DNA from: Hyposmocoma kahamanoa
Lineage: Eukaryota > Arthropoda > Insecta > Lepidoptera > Cosmopterigidae
DNA: 64,000 nucleotides
Assembly: GCF_003589595.1 (NCBI RefSeq)
Contig: NW_020653750.1
Location: forward strand, 4,809,152-4,873,151
Direction: 5' to 3'
The position numbers were made by a program, and so were the translations under genes. Under the pieces are notes generated by a model. That model did not search any database. It was not told where the DNA came from and worked only from the letters and a program-made list of their open reading frames with translations. Within the stretch, counting starts at the first letter, position 1. Each line of letters begins with the position of its first letter. Shown one piece after another: positions 44,523-55,844 of the stretch.

Positions 44523-45383
44523 AAACTTTTTTCGCATTCACTGCTCGCATCATTGCTTTCAATAATTATTTTGAATAAAATTGTAGTTTGAAAAATTTTA
44601 CATAAATTAAAGAAACATAAAAAGACAACTCAATAATAATCACCAGTTAGGTATATCTCTGAAAAGTTTCAGGGTGAACATGATAAATCTTTGTGAAATG
44701 TTTGAAGAGTTGGCAGGCGACAAAGTTCGATTTAATTAATTTTCGTGTCGTTTTCAATAACGACGCGACTTTCGCCCACGCTCCGTTGAGTTATAATAAA
44801 ATGAGGGAGAAAAAAATGGATGTATTGAGTCATTAATTCGAGTAATGTAGGCTCATTGAGTCGGCTGGCGCGGCGGGTTGATGGAGCTTGTATTTATTAC
44901 TCCCATGGTCAGCATCGCCCGTTGAATAAAGGTAAATAGCTTAACTACCAGTTATAAAAGGCATTGGACTCATTGAATGTTATTTATGAACTGTTTATTC
45001 ACGGTTTGTTTTTAAATAATGGACCGGTTATTACCGCTTTTGTTATTGTAGCTTTTGAGCAATTTGAGAAGTATGGCTGGAGTGACTTGATGAACAAATC
45101 GAGTTCTTATGTTTCGCGTTTGGTCTCGATGAGATATGAAACTATTTTTTCGGATTTTTAAAATTGTTATAATAAGTACAAAAGAAACTTACATACTTTA
45201 CTTAACTGTTGTGCATTTTGTTGGCAACACAGAACATTAAATACAATAGACATGGTTAGTTAGCGTCTGACGCGTGCCAACTAATAGGTTTCGAAAGACC
45301 TATCTGAGCTCAGTTCGCCATTTACGCTTTGTATGGTATGGTTGTGTCATTCTTTCAAGCAAATTCTCTAAAACCTTTGAAAA
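44523..45383. other. No gene; short family F fragment
   Basis: Contains GAAACTATTTTTTCGGATTT at 45136-45162, the end of the foldback family. Otherwise AT-rich. 45240-45380 is the 5' flank of the THAP-like exon. Confidence 0.4.
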
Positions 45384-45479
45384 ATGTTTTATTGTGCTAT
45401 TTTGGAGTGTAAAAATGATAGCCGTACCAAAGATATTACCCGTGGTGGTATTTCATATCATCCCAAATTGAAAGTTTAA
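45384..45479 (+). pseudogene. Second, different THAP-like first exon
   Basis: ATG at 45384 opens MFYCAILECKNDSRTKDITR, then GGISYHPKLKV and a stop. C4-x4-C9 followed about 16 residues later by the (I/V)SxH-x-P segment is the first half of a THAP zinc finger. It differs clearly from the copies at 960, 27983 and 60475. The second zinc pair (C-x2-H) is not found in the following 500 bases, and one residue seems lost between His and Pro-Lys. It could be the first exon of another THAP-bearing transposon or of a host THAP gene. I see no terminal repeats. Confidence 0.55.
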
Positions 45480-46024
45480 TAAATTTTCAATTTTCTGTTT
45501 ATCGGAATATTTTTTTGTTACAAGAAACGAAAGCAAAGCTTATATCCCTGCAATATGGTCGCTTCTTTTTTGGAGAACTAAATTAATAACTCCAATTCGT
45601 CGTCGCTCACCAATTAACCGTTAGGTGTCAGCACATTGATTGAAATTTCAATATAATATCAAAACGTTGTAGCTTGTAATAATAGGTATTGATGGTATTG
45701 AGCTATCAACCATATGCCAACAGGGTAAAGTTTAAATTATATTAACAATCCAGAATTTGTTATTTCCTTTTAAATTTGAAACTACGACCAATCAATATCA
45801 AGATATTGTATTGTTTCAAATCAAGGATGTGTGAGTTTTGGCGACGTCGGTTTTGATGGTAATCGAGGCTTAAGGCACTTCCATTGTTTTTTTTCTTCCG
45901 TGGTTGGCGACATGTGCACTCTTAATTATATCTAATTAAGTAATTTTATAATAATATGCACTTGTACTTAACTGACTAAATAAATAATTATTTTAAAAGG
46001 TACTCTTTTCGCTTCATTCTCTAT

Positions 46025-46029
<5 letters not shown>
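45480..46029. other. No recognisable feature
   Basis: AT-rich sequence. I looked here for the rest of the THAP domain and did not find it. Confidence 0.45.

Positions 46030-46121
<92 letters not shown>
46030..46121. repeat. (TA)n microsatellite, about 90 bp
   Basis: Interrupted only by one TG. Self-complementary, so able to extrude a hairpin and prone to assembly error. Confidence 0.95.
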
Positions 46122-46122
<1 letters not shown>

Positions 46123-46285
46123 TCTTAGTTTATATTGGCATGACCTTCAAGTGATAAAATAAATCAAGAGAAAGGATGTGGTCTCCACGTATCAGGATGG
46201 GTAAAGGGCGTGACCTGTATGTACACGTGTATGTATGTATGAGCAATTTGCCATTTTACGAATTAGCCTTACACCATTCTATTAT

Positions 46286-46717
46286 AATGGGTTGGCCATA
46301 AAGTCGTTATTGTTTTTGCCACTAGCTAACTTTAAACAAAAAAAAACTTTTTTCTTTTAAAATGTTATGTTCTCCATGGTCTATGGGAAAGTTTTAAGTT
46401 TATAATTCATGAAAAGCACCCAAAATTGGGGAATCGTAAAGGGGTCGTATTTTATCATGATAATGCCAAACCACATACATCTTTACAAAGCCGTCAAATC
46501 TATTGCAGTTGGGTTGGGATGTGTTTATCTTATCCACCTTATTAGTCTTTACAAATTATTTGAATGGGTCTCTATTTTATAAGTAACAAGAGAACTTTTT
46601 ATGAAAGAGGAATTTAAAAATTTCCCGAAAGATGACAAAAGATTATAAATCAACATGAACAATAATTGATTAAAAATGTATACTTTGATATCGCTCGGAT
46701 TTTTGACCAATCCAATA
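46286..46717 (+). pseudogene. Internally deleted mariner (different subfamily)
   Basis: The left end TGGGTTGGCCATAAAG is matched by the complement of the right end, TGGATTGGTCAAAAA, in a TA context. The middle reads KHPKLGNRKGVVFYHDNAKP (second catalytic Asp in HDN), then HTSLQSRQIYC. In shifting frames come TFYERGI and FPER, the C-terminal part of mariner transposases. The N-terminal half and the PSDY block are deleted or scrambled. It is about 430 bp against roughly 1,300 for an intact element. Confidence 0.75.
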
Positions 46718-47454
46718 TATTATTAAATGTAAATGTCGTAATAATAAACACGTAACGTTCATCCAAGTTCATCCTTAGTATTATCGACGTACAATTTTTT
46801 TTAAAACAATCATTACAAAACTATATCATGGAAATTGAATACACGAAATACATTCCGTATATCGAAAAGTACTGTATAAACAAACATCAACGGAAAATGT
46901 GAAACCACATCTTGAAGATCGAAAGATGAAAATAATCGAACTAATGCATTGAGATTCCAAGAAATGCATCTCGAATGAAACTTTTAACGGATTTAACTTC
47001 CCTAAAACGGGAAAAGAAGAGGCAACATACAACAGCGGGAACAGATTTAAACTAAATTGCGTCAGTCGTTTGCTGTGACATCCGTTTTAGTTAGCAAGTT
47101 AAGTTTATTTCGCATTCAAAGCTGAGTGGAACTAAATAAATATTTCAAGAAAGTAATTTAAAAACTTATTAAGCTCTTACAGAAAAAGTCAGACCTTTCA
47201 GATTAAACTAGCTTAAGTGCTAGCAATATACGGTCTGGTCAACAAGTTATGATACTGAAAACTTGATCATCTGCTCATGATGTTGATACTTGCTAGTAAC
47301 CGCATAAATCTTGTAGGTACAGCACCTCTAACTACAACAACGAGTATTAACAGTGTAATATTTGGTTGACGTAGTGTATTCTTAGTGTTTATATATGAAT
47401 CTTGTATGTGTGAAAAAAGTATAAGGAATATTTAATATTGACAATATACTGCGT
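46718..47454. other. No recognisable feature
   Basis: AT-rich sequence with no supported open frame. Confidence 0.45.
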
Positions 47455-47580
47455 TACTAAGTTACTGCGTTTCGATTTTGAATGGTAAGAGTGCTGGTGA
47501 AATTACAAGGACAAGGGACTTTTCAACTTGTTTCATGGTGACAGGCGCAGTGGCAACTGTTAGGGATAGGGATGACATCC
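47455..47580 (+). repeat. Family C repeat, degenerate
   Basis: TACTGCGTTTCGATTTTGAA, TAAGAGTGCTGGTGAAATTA and TGTTTCATGGTGACAGGCGC. Confidence 0.6.
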
Positions 47581-47667
47581 CTTGGTATCACAAAAAAACA
47601 TTATGAGAAACCGGTTTTAAGACCGTTCCATGTTATTTTAACGCAGATGTCGTTGAAAGTGATTAAT

Positions 47668-47830
47668 GGTCGTATTCTAGAACTCTACTCAATGCTCAAG
47701 TCAGGATTGCACTGGAAACACAAGCACTGGAAATACGACCCTAATGGCAGGGACTTGAGTATGATTTCGAGTGCTTTAAACCATACTCAAATCCTGACTT
47801 GAGCATTGAGTATAGTTCTAGAATACGACC
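47668..47830. mobile_element. Foldback MITE, 41-bp arms
   Basis: The arm beginning GGTCGTATTCTAGAACTCTA (47668-47708) is answered by the complement at 47790-47830 with one mismatch. The 81-base centre repeats parts of the arms (AATACGACCCTA, ACTTGAGTATG/CATACTCAA), so it folds throughout. Confidence 0.8.
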
Positions 47831-48288
47831 CTATGAGTAGACACTACCCCAACTCGAATAATAATTTTTCCCGTCGTGATATCGTTCATTTTGCCTGGGT
47901 CGAGCGGCATGGACACTGGCTCATTTCTGATGTTACTTTTTTACAAACGAAAGTAAACCTATTTGAAAAATGAATATCGAATACGTGTTCTCTTTAGTTC
48001 AGTAAAAAAAAAGCGATTTTTCTTGTAATATTTCGAGGAAAGTAGTGTTTTTTTTACTGTGAAAGTTTTTAGGAAACGTGTTTTCACTCCATATAGTTAA
48101 TTAGTGTATATCTTCAATTTTACTATATATTTTTTCCAAAGTGCGTTCAACACTTTCACTGTTATACGGAATCAACCAAAGCCATTTGAACTTGTATCCA
48201 CTCTTAAGGGATATTATGGACGCTTATATGTTTGTATTAGAATGTGATTCGTTTCTATCGTCACCGGATCTGACAAAAATGCCGATTA
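47831..48288. other. No recognisable feature
   Basis: AT-rich sequence. Confidence 0.45.
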
Positions 48289-48337
48289 CTAATTTGTATT
48301 TATTTTACCATTACCAGGTTAAATAAATACAAATTAG
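48289..48337. repeat. Perfect hairpin, 17-bp arms and 15-nt spacer
   Basis: CTAATTTGTATTTATTT is answered by its exact complement, adjoining the family I copy. Confidence 0.9.
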
Positions 48338-48342
48338 ATAAC

Positions 48343-48490
48343 ATTACAGACGTTGATCTGATCCCCAAATAAGTAACTAAAGAATATGTGTTATGGAAAT
48401 CGGAAACAACGACGGATACCTTCACAAACATCTAGATCCGAGATAATATAGAAAAAACCGGTGTGTAAGACACTCGACCACGTAAGTCGT
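48343..48490 (-). repeat. Family I SINE, deleted copy
   Basis: TTACAGACGTTGATCTGATC, GGAAATCGGAAACAACGACG and ACACTCGACCACGTAAGTCG. The B-box region is missing. Confidence 0.7.
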
Positions 48491-50267
48491 CAAAATGATG
48501 GAGATGGTGTTGGTTATGCTGTTATACTAAAGGTAAATATCACTTAAGCAAGTTGAAATGGAAACAAAATGTGAAAGAAAAGCAAACTGCTTACAAAGTA
48601 GTCTACACTCTGGTAGTATTCCTTTCAAACGTTTCATTTAAATAAGTGAATCAGAAACTTTGTCGAGTTTCCCCTTTTTTCCAGTTACTGGTAGTAGGAG
48701 ATGGTAGATTCAACTTAGAAAAACTTTGTGTCCTAGATGAGCCACTACTATTTAAAAGGCACGAGTGAGTATGAAAATTTTAAACAATTTAATTGAAGCT
48801 TGGGCTAAAAGACTTTATTGGATTTATATTAAATTGTTTTGTTTGACTATGTATCATCCCTTAAGTCCATTAAAATTATTGTTAGGCTTTATTTATACTT
48901 TTGCAAACCAACATTTAGAGGTCACTTAGTCTCTAACATCAAAGCTGCGAAATATCACGGCCAGTTATTCCACACGATACCTAACATTTGTTTTTAAAAT
49001 ATAGAAAAATACAATGCAAAAGCAACACTTTTTCTTTGCGTCTGGACTTTAACACCGCAAAATTGCTATTTTGCCAAGATAACACCAGAACACGCCACTA
49101 ACTAGGAGCGAAGCAAGTGTAAACTCGGATTAATTTTAACCACCTCACGTAAGCCTGTTTTGCTGGTGTTTTCCTTAATTTTGTATTTATTTGCTCCTTG
49201 CACTAACTCAGTGCAGTTACCGTATTAGAGACTTTAACGCACAAGCACGATGTTTTGAAAATAATTTAAGTTGCTCGGATTGAACGTAGTGTATCTCCTA
49301 TCCATGTTTATTTTGGTTTAAACTCTGAGAATCAACGGTCTTCACAAACACTATTAATCTTGTTTAATGATGCAATGGTTTTGGATTGTTCCCTGTTCAA
49401 ATTTATTTCCTCTTTTCTTCTAAATTTCCCGCGGTAAAATCGTGAAAGACATTACCGTATTTCACGTTGACACGAAGTAAATGAGGTTTAACCTTAGCTG
49501 AGCCGAGGAAAGACTCCTAAATGAGAGGCTTTTATCCCATTTTATAAATTCGTCATCATGACAATGTATAAACACTTGTTATTGTCTGTGAATGCGATAA
49601 ATTTATTTCAGGCAAACAAATTCATCATACTGATAATGACTGAAGTTAAACTAACTTAATAAACAAAAGTAATTGGTTGTTTATACAACGTGTGCTTCAT
49701 TGCTGAGTAAAGAACTTTGACAATGTTTTAAGGCTATAAAACACTACTATAATTAATATGAGATTACTGCTGTTTCATAGCATCCACTAGAAGCGTCTGT
49801 AATAGAGATTATTCGTATCGTTACTATGGAATTAACATTCAGAGCTAAATCTTTTAAGACTTTAGATGAGCCGAGGTTTGAATGAAAGGAATATTCATGT
49901 CTCGGGTGTGAGCATCTGCTAATACCCTTTGCGGAAAAAGCGGCTGCTGGATTTATTAAATACACAAAGTCGACAGACAGATTATCTTAAAACGAAAATG
50001 TTTCTTAGGACTCGTAGGATGAACACAGCTGTACTTAACATTAAGAGACAAATGTATTATTAGTACTAGCCTTGTTGGCTCTATGATGATATCTATATTA
50101 CGGATACGTAATAAAGACAAGCATTCGGGACTGACGACTAAAATTTAATTTATGGTTATTTTGTTATTATAAGATTCAAGGCTTTCCCTAAATTTTAATC
50201 CGAACATACGGTATGGCACCTCGCAACAAACATGCGTCGACCGAATTGAACGATGTTCATATGACAT
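48491..50267. other. No recognisable feature
   Basis: Long AT-rich stretch. A minus-strand open frame at 49753-49965 has no domain I recognise. Confidence 0.45.
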
Positions 50268-50552
50268 TGATTTTTTTAATGCCAAGTGACGGGACTGCGC
50301 ACAACTTGTGCGCCTGGTGTGTTAAGTGACACGCCTATACATAGTAGTTGCAGTGTCACTCAGAGATTGACATTGCCACCGCGCCCGTCTGACCCTGACA
50401 CACACATAAGTTGACAAGTCTCATATCCCTGAAATTTCACCAGCACCTGAACGTAGTAATGCTCACTTTTCTGCTTGGCGGCAGAAATCGGTAGGGTGGC
50501 AGTAATTCACTGGACGAACTCTTTCACAAGGAACTCAACTGCTACGAAAAGT
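50268..50552 (-). repeat. Family C repeat, near full length
   Basis: AATGCCAAGTGACGGGACTG to CTGGACGAACTCTTTCACAA, with the GCTTGGCGGCAGAAATCGG segment. Confidence 0.8.
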
Positions 50553-51127
50553 AATTTATGTTTTTACCTACATTATATTTATTTGGAGTACTCAGTCCTG
50601 TATACTCATTATCAAATTTGTTATCAAAATAATCTAAACAGATTTAATATTATTCTACAACAATAGTTACAAGTAGATAAATATTCAAACATAATCTACA
50701 AACCTGAACCTAGAAATATCTGAAATGCTAAAGGATGAGGAAAGCGTTGAATTGTATTCATGAGCTTCCGTTTATCTTGCTCTCAGTACTACAACGGTTC
50801 TCTCCGAAACAATAAGTACAAGTAAGTCCTCTTTTAAACTAGATTTTGCTTGCTTGTTATTTGTAGTGGTTAGTATACTGTCTGGTGCAGGATACAGTTG
50901 AGATTCTTGTTTGGAGATTGGTTTTTCTTAAACGCTCAAGATTCGTAGTTTAATGAAATTTATCCTATGAAATTGCCGATTGCAAATGCTGGGAAGTTTG
51001 AAGTTCGATATTTTTCATTTTACTTATAGTTTCAAATTAAAATTATAGTTATAATATAGTATGATATTTCTTTTTAAGAATTAGTTATTAATTTGTTTTT
51101 CTGCCGTTCAATTTTGCTTTAATTTCG
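50553..51127. other. No recognisable feature
   Basis: AT-rich sequence. Confidence 0.45.
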
Positions 51128-51500
51128 CTGTTTGTGTGATGGACAAGCTTGATGTCAAACAACTGAGACTTGTCAATTGCTCTAGTATACTCCTTCTCCA
51201 CTCTATCACCACAACAACACTCGTCCACACGCCGCACAACTGACCTTCTCAAAACTTCAGGAGTTACGATGGAAAACTCTCAGCCCACCATACTCACCAA
51301 ATCTTGTTCCAACTGACGTTTATTTTTTTCGCTAATTGGATAACGTTTTACAGGAAAAAAATTCAAATCCGATGAGGCGGAGAAAAATGCCTTTAAACAG
51401 TTTACCGATTCCCGCTCTTAGGATTTTCATAGTAGAGGCATCAATGAAAATTCCGTTAACATGGCAAAAGTGTAACGACAATAATCATTTCATAGGTAAG
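51128..51500 (+). pseudogene. Decayed mariner C-terminus, same subfamily as the intact mariner
   Basis: Across frames it reads KLDVKQLRLVNCSSILLLH, KLQELRWKTLSPPYSPNLVP and TDVYFFR (third catalytic Asp). A stop follows, then LDNVLQEK, KSDEEAEKNAFKQFTDSRS and IPLTWQKC. Every block lines up with the 339-residue transposase at 55920-56939 (KLAVKQPRLMNRSS, LQELQLETIRHPPYSPDLAP, QNAFTQFVQSRSS, LPIRWQQC). There are several frameshifts and stops. Confidence 0.82.
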
Positions 51501-51696
51501 GACCTAATATTTTTCATCTCATTTAAAAAAACTGAGAGTTTAAAAGTATTTTATTTATTATTTATAGTTATTTTAAACACACATATCATAAACTCTCTGT
51601 GATGTGGTCAAAAACTGCAAATTACGGCCAGCATATAAACTGGTTTGTTAGAATAAATTTTGTTATTATGTTATTATAAAAAATTTATTTATTAAA

Positions 51697-51730
51697 ATGT
51701 TATTATTAAGCAAATGCTTAATAATAACAT
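51697..51730. repeat. Perfect hairpin, 16-bp arms and 2-nt centre
   Basis: ATGTTATTATTAAGCA followed by AA and the exact complement. Confidence 0.9.
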
Positions 51731-51794
51731 CAAATTCGATTTTATTATTACATTCAAATTTCGAAAATCTGTGAAAAACAAAACAATTTGATTC

Positions 51795-51896
51795 GACCTT
51801 AATTCTTATATCAGTAGAGATGAAGTATTACTTATAATACTGATATTAGTATTAAGAAGTTAAAACTTCATCTCGACTGATATTAGAGTTAAGGTC
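51795..51896. mobile_element. Small foldback, about 33-bp arms
   Basis: GACCTTAATTCTTATATCAG on the left pairs with CTGATATTAGAGTTAAGGTC on the right with a few mismatches; AGATGAAGT/ACTTCATCT close the inner stem. Confidence 0.6.
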
Positions 51897-52642
51897 AATT
51901 GCACACAATTTTGACAAATTTCACACGTTACTTGATACCAAACGATATGATAGTTGGGGCCGACTCTAGTTTGTTTATGAATAAAAAACTACCGTTGTGT
52001 GACATGCGTGGCAAAAGTTTTTATTTGCCGCCATTTCGCCAGTCGTAACATGCGGTTCCTGAACACACTAAAGAGAGCTTATAATATGTGTATACATAAA
52101 GCAGCGTATGTAACTGTACATAATTAGGCATTAAAACACTCCTGTGATATTTTTATGAAACTCGCCTGTCGACTCGTTTCATAAACCCACCCTCGTGTTT
52201 TAAAACCGCTGTCATTATGTAACAGTCACATAAACTAAATTACTTTTGTGTCGGTTTTTGGAAATGTATAAAAAAGGCAATGACCCTATCCGAGCCGAGT
52301 CTTCAGTATGATATACACCCTTCATACATAGCTGTTTTCAAACGAAATATAATAAATCTGCGTGAATTTACCCTTCTTTCCTTCTTTATAAGGAATTAAT
52401 TAATTCGTAAAGCACGCCAAACCGGAAAGGGTCGCACACGTATCTACAGATCAAAGGTTAAATGTATGTAAATTTCTTTCTCTTTCTGTACTCTCTCGTT
52501 CGTCGTTTGATTACCTCAAACTAGGTACAAATACGCCGAAAAAAATATCTTAAGCACTAAAACGGTGACTTTTAGTGGAAATTTTCTTAATAATTTCACT
52601 AAATTAACTGTAGGTAGATACTTATACATATTATTATTTTAC
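51897..52642. other. No recognisable feature
   Basis: AT-rich sequence. GAAACTCGCCTGTCGACTCG near 52156 is a small GC-richer patch. Confidence 0.45.
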
Positions 52643-52968
52643 AGTGTCTTTTTTATAAATTAAGTGACGGGATGAACAAGTCGTGCATCTGATGGTACAA
52701 TGTATATCTTTACTTAATACCTGTCGTTAACAGTTGCAGTGCCACTCAGAGCTTTAAAACGCAAAGATCTGAGGCCCTGCCACTGCGCCCTTGGCCCTGA
52801 GGCATAAGTTGTAAAGTCCCATGTGCCCGTAATTTCATCAGCACCCTTGCCCTTCAAAGGCGGGATGCAGAAATGTTGACATTACTGCTTGACGGCAGAA
52901 ATAGGTAAAGTGGCAGTATTTCCCTGGACGAACACTTTCACAAGGAGCTCTACTGCCACTGTTGTTTG
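52643..52968 (-). repeat. Family C repeat, full length
   Basis: TTTTTTATAAATTAAGTGAC through GCAGTGCCACTCAGAGCTTT, CCGTAATTTCATCAGCACCC and GACGGCAGAAATAGGTAAAG to CACAAGGAGCTCTACTGCCA. Confidence 0.85.
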
Positions 52969-53009
52969 TTGGTGATGTGTTAACCTAACGGATCGTGGAA
53001 GTTTGTGAC

Positions 53010-53235
53010 CTCTGCCTATCCCGATGGGAAAAGAGTGTGAAGTATATGTATGTTTGTGTTTGTTTTAGACAACATCACAGACGTTATTCTGATACCAAAG
53101 TAAGTGAGTAAAGCACTTGTGTAATGGAAATCGGAAACAACGACGGCGCCATAATCACCCAGACCTGAGACATTATAGAAAAGTGAGTTCTCTACATTGA
53201 CCCGGCCGAGGATCGAACTATACGTTCCAGTGTTG
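53010..53235 (-). mobile_element. Family I tRNA-related SINE
   Basis: TGCCTATCCCGATGGGAAAA, ACATCACAGACGTTATTCTG, GGAAATCGGAAACAACGACG and GACCCGGCCGAGGATCGAAC (B box on the minus strand). Confidence 0.78.
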
Positions 53236-53753
53236 GACATGAATTCCTTATATAATTTAGTTGCATTGAACCGGTCCAATCAATATGATTTTTTAATAAA
53301 AGACGCTGGCACGTGATAGGTATATTTTTTTGTTACTATTGATTTACACCTTTAATTATACCTTGAATTGAATTATACCTTTTTCATTGTAATGTAAAGG
53401 TAAGTACTATAGTATAGACAGCCATAAACCCACAACAGAACTTAAGTAGTCCATAGGCTGTGATTATCCCAACATCTAGTACGACCAGTTCAATCAGCTC
53501 GAATTGCCCCCAGGCGTGTGTTCCACACACCACCTGCGGCTGACTCCCGTTTATTTTATGTGTCTCCTAATAAAATATAGCGCCTCAAACGTTAAAATGG
53601 CTAGAATCCCGATAGGAGATAACACGTCCCATTATAGATTTAATAACAAACATTTTTTCCCGACCTATCAAGCAGTGTCGAAAAGAAAAATTTTACAACG
53701 TTCAAAATATCAAATTCTTAAGTGAAAGCTGCATCTGCTTTTGCATCATTAAC
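53236..53753. other. No recognisable feature
   Basis: AT-rich sequence. The open frame at 53504-53725 has no domain. Confidence 0.45.
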
Positions 53754-53960
53754 TGCCTCCGTGGCCGAGCGGCTAACATGCCTGACTGCCACGTAGAGGT
53801 CCCTGTTTCGATTTCCGGTCCGGGATAAATATTTGTGTGACCTACATATACTTCTCTCGTGAGTTTGGATGTAAATTGTGGTTGTCTATGTGTGTGTCGA
53901 TGGCACTCGCTACACAGAGTTTCGCCAGTGCGGAGCTATGAGTGTGTGCGTTATTTTATT
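53754..53960 (+). mobile_element. Family B SINE
   Basis: TGCCTCCGTGGCCGAGCGGC head, body with TTTGTGTGACCTACATATAC, GGAGCTATGAGTGTGTGCGT and an ATT-rich tail. Confidence 0.85.
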
Positions 53961-54000
53961 TATTTTTATCAATATAATATGTAACGTGTAATACACATTG

Positions 54001-54190
54001 TTTTTTGTACAATATCACTTTAAATGATACTAAAGCAGATAATTATTTTATGTTTGGTTGCTATTTTCATGTATAAAAACTAAAAATAAATATAAATAAA
54101 TAAATAAATATAAAAAATATTTTTTATACTTATATGAAAAAATTGTGTATTGTACCTTAGTATCTTTTAAAGTAATATTGTAGAAAAAAA
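54001..54190. mobile_element. MITE candidate with about 32-bp inverted ends
   Basis: TTTTTTGTACAATATCACTT at the left versus the complement TTTTTTCTACAATATTACTT of the right end (54158-54190), both continuing to GATACTA. The centre is (AAAT)n-like. Confidence 0.6.
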
Positions 54191-54568
54191 TAGGATGTGA
54201 GTTTATACCACTTTTACGCTGATAGCCTCAATTATTATCACTCATAATTGAGGCTACAACATCACATCACCGTTTCGGTTTGGAAAAAAATCTATTTTTG
54301 TTATTTTTTTGACCTCAAATACGGTTATTAATGCTAAATACTTAAAAGATAAAATAAAATATATTGTAATAGAATTTCGATTCGTTATATGTTAATAAAA
54401 CTCAGAGCACGCGTTCTGAGAAATGTAATACATTTTTTTTTAAGGTTTAATTTTTTTTTAAAGTTGGTATGCATATTCTGTAATCAGCATGTTATAAAAA
54501 ATATTTATGACAGAAATTAGTTTGTGGAAATGGTTCAAAATACTCAAGTTAACTAAGGAATTTTTCAC
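54191..54568. other. No recognisable feature
   Basis: AT-rich sequence with a short hairpin, CTCAATTATTATCA / TCATAATTGAG, near 54230. Confidence 0.4.
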
Positions 54569-54838
54569 GCAGCCGTGGTAGCCTAATGGTTTGACCTACT
54601 GCATCTCTAGCAGAATGTCGTCGGGTCGGGTTCGAATCCGGACTCGCACCTCTGAATTTATCTGCGAAATTCAATTTGAAATTTATCATGAGCTTTTCGG
54701 TTGCACGTCGAAGAAGGTTCACAACCCTCGGAAAACGTATGAAGTCCCCAACCCACCTACAACCACGTCTGAAAGGGGACCCGTGCCCAGCAGTGGGACA
54801 TATAAATGGGTTGATAATGATGATGATGATGATAAAGG
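54569..54838 (+). mobile_element. Family D SINE, full length
   Basis: GCAGCCGTGGTAGCCTAATG head, B-box-like GGGTTCGAATCCGGAC, body TTCAATTTGAAATTTATCAT and GAGCTTTTCGGTTGCACGTC, GGGGACCCGTGCCCAGCAGT and a (GAT)n tail. This architecture is typical of Lepidoptera. Confidence 0.88.
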
Positions 54839-54960
54839 AATTTTTATTATTTATTTTGGGGTTTCATTCTTCTAGTTTTGTGTTTTACATTGCACTTATA
54901 TGGTTAATGAAATATGTATATGTATATTTCAGTGGCTTTAAAACTATAATACATATTTTA

Positions 54961-55135
54961 GCAATAGAGCGCCTGGTGAAAGAGTTCGTCCAGGAAAGTA
55001 CTGACGCTTGATGGTAAGCGAGACGTCTGTCCATAACAGTTGCAGTGCCAAATGCGAATGAGGGGCACTGCCACTGCCGTCGCCCTTGTACAGAAATCGA
55101 CAAGTTCCATGTGCCTGTAATTTCACCATCACTAA
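54961..55135. repeat. Two family C pieces fused head to head
   Basis: GAAAGAGTTCGTCCAGGAAA (plus sense) passes after GTACTGAC straight into GCTTGATGGTAAGCGAGACG (minus sense) and on to CCTGTAATTTCACCATCAC. Confidence 0.7.
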
Positions 55136-55364
55136 ATCTAAGTTGAAATTAGCTTGAAGAAGTCTAGAATTCCTTGGAAGTGGTTTATTTTGTGAGTTAT
55201 TTTGTATATTTGAGCTTTCTATAAATATTTAAAACCGAAAATCGATAACTGTATTTTTATTAAGTTCATATTTATACAAAAATATTCAAAATACAGCGAG
55301 CGCATTAGTTTTATGACAGGTTTTTCATTACTTTTCACAATGTATTTGTCATGTCATGTCAATG

Positions 55365-55510
55365 TCATCCCTCCAACTAGTAGGGGGCTGTCCCACTGAC
55401 GCTGTCTTCCGGTTCGTGGTCTCCATTCAAGAACCTTTCTGCCCCAATGGCCGTCAGTTCTACCAGCTATGTGCCCTGCCCACTGTCACTTCACTTGCTG
55501 ATCCTTTGAG
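55365..55510 (-). pseudogene. RTE-like LINE C-terminal fragment
   Basis: Minus-strand translation gives QWAGHIAGRTDGHWGRKVL and EWRPRTGR, a frequent C-terminal block of lepidopteran RTE-type LINEs. The usual form is WAGHIARRTDxRWGxKVLEW. Nothing upstream of it remains. Confidence 0.75.
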
Positions 55511-55514
55511 CTAT

Positions 55515-55728
55515 AATAATTATAATAACGCACACACTCGACATAGCCCCGCACTAGGGAAACCCTGTGTCGCGGGTGCCATGGACACACAAATAGACAA
55601 TTACAAATTACACCCAAACTCACGAGACAAATAAATGTAGGCCATACAAATATTTCTCCCGGCCCGGGAATCGAACCTGAGACGACTGCATGGCAGTCCG
55701 GCATGGTAACCGTTCGGCCACGGACTCG
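55515..55728 (-). mobile_element. Family B SINE
   Basis: The plus strand shows the reverse: AACGCACACACTCGACATAG, GGTGCCATGGACACACAAAT, CCCGGCCCGGGAATCGAACC and GGTAACCGTTCGGCCACGGA. Confidence 0.87.
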
Positions 55729-55844
55729 ATGCGATGACTTTCGTTCTTCTACGGATCTCCTGATTTCTGATTCAATCACGTTATGGGAGCAGGAAGCATT
55801 AATAAAACTGGAAATTAGCTCCAAATAATAATTTCAATATAATA

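Noticed and set aside
55771..55784. Gypsy target duplication CACG at the left LTR boundary
   Set aside because: The right boundary does not carry the same bases; the nearby CAATCACGT resembles the internal primer site and may be coincidence.
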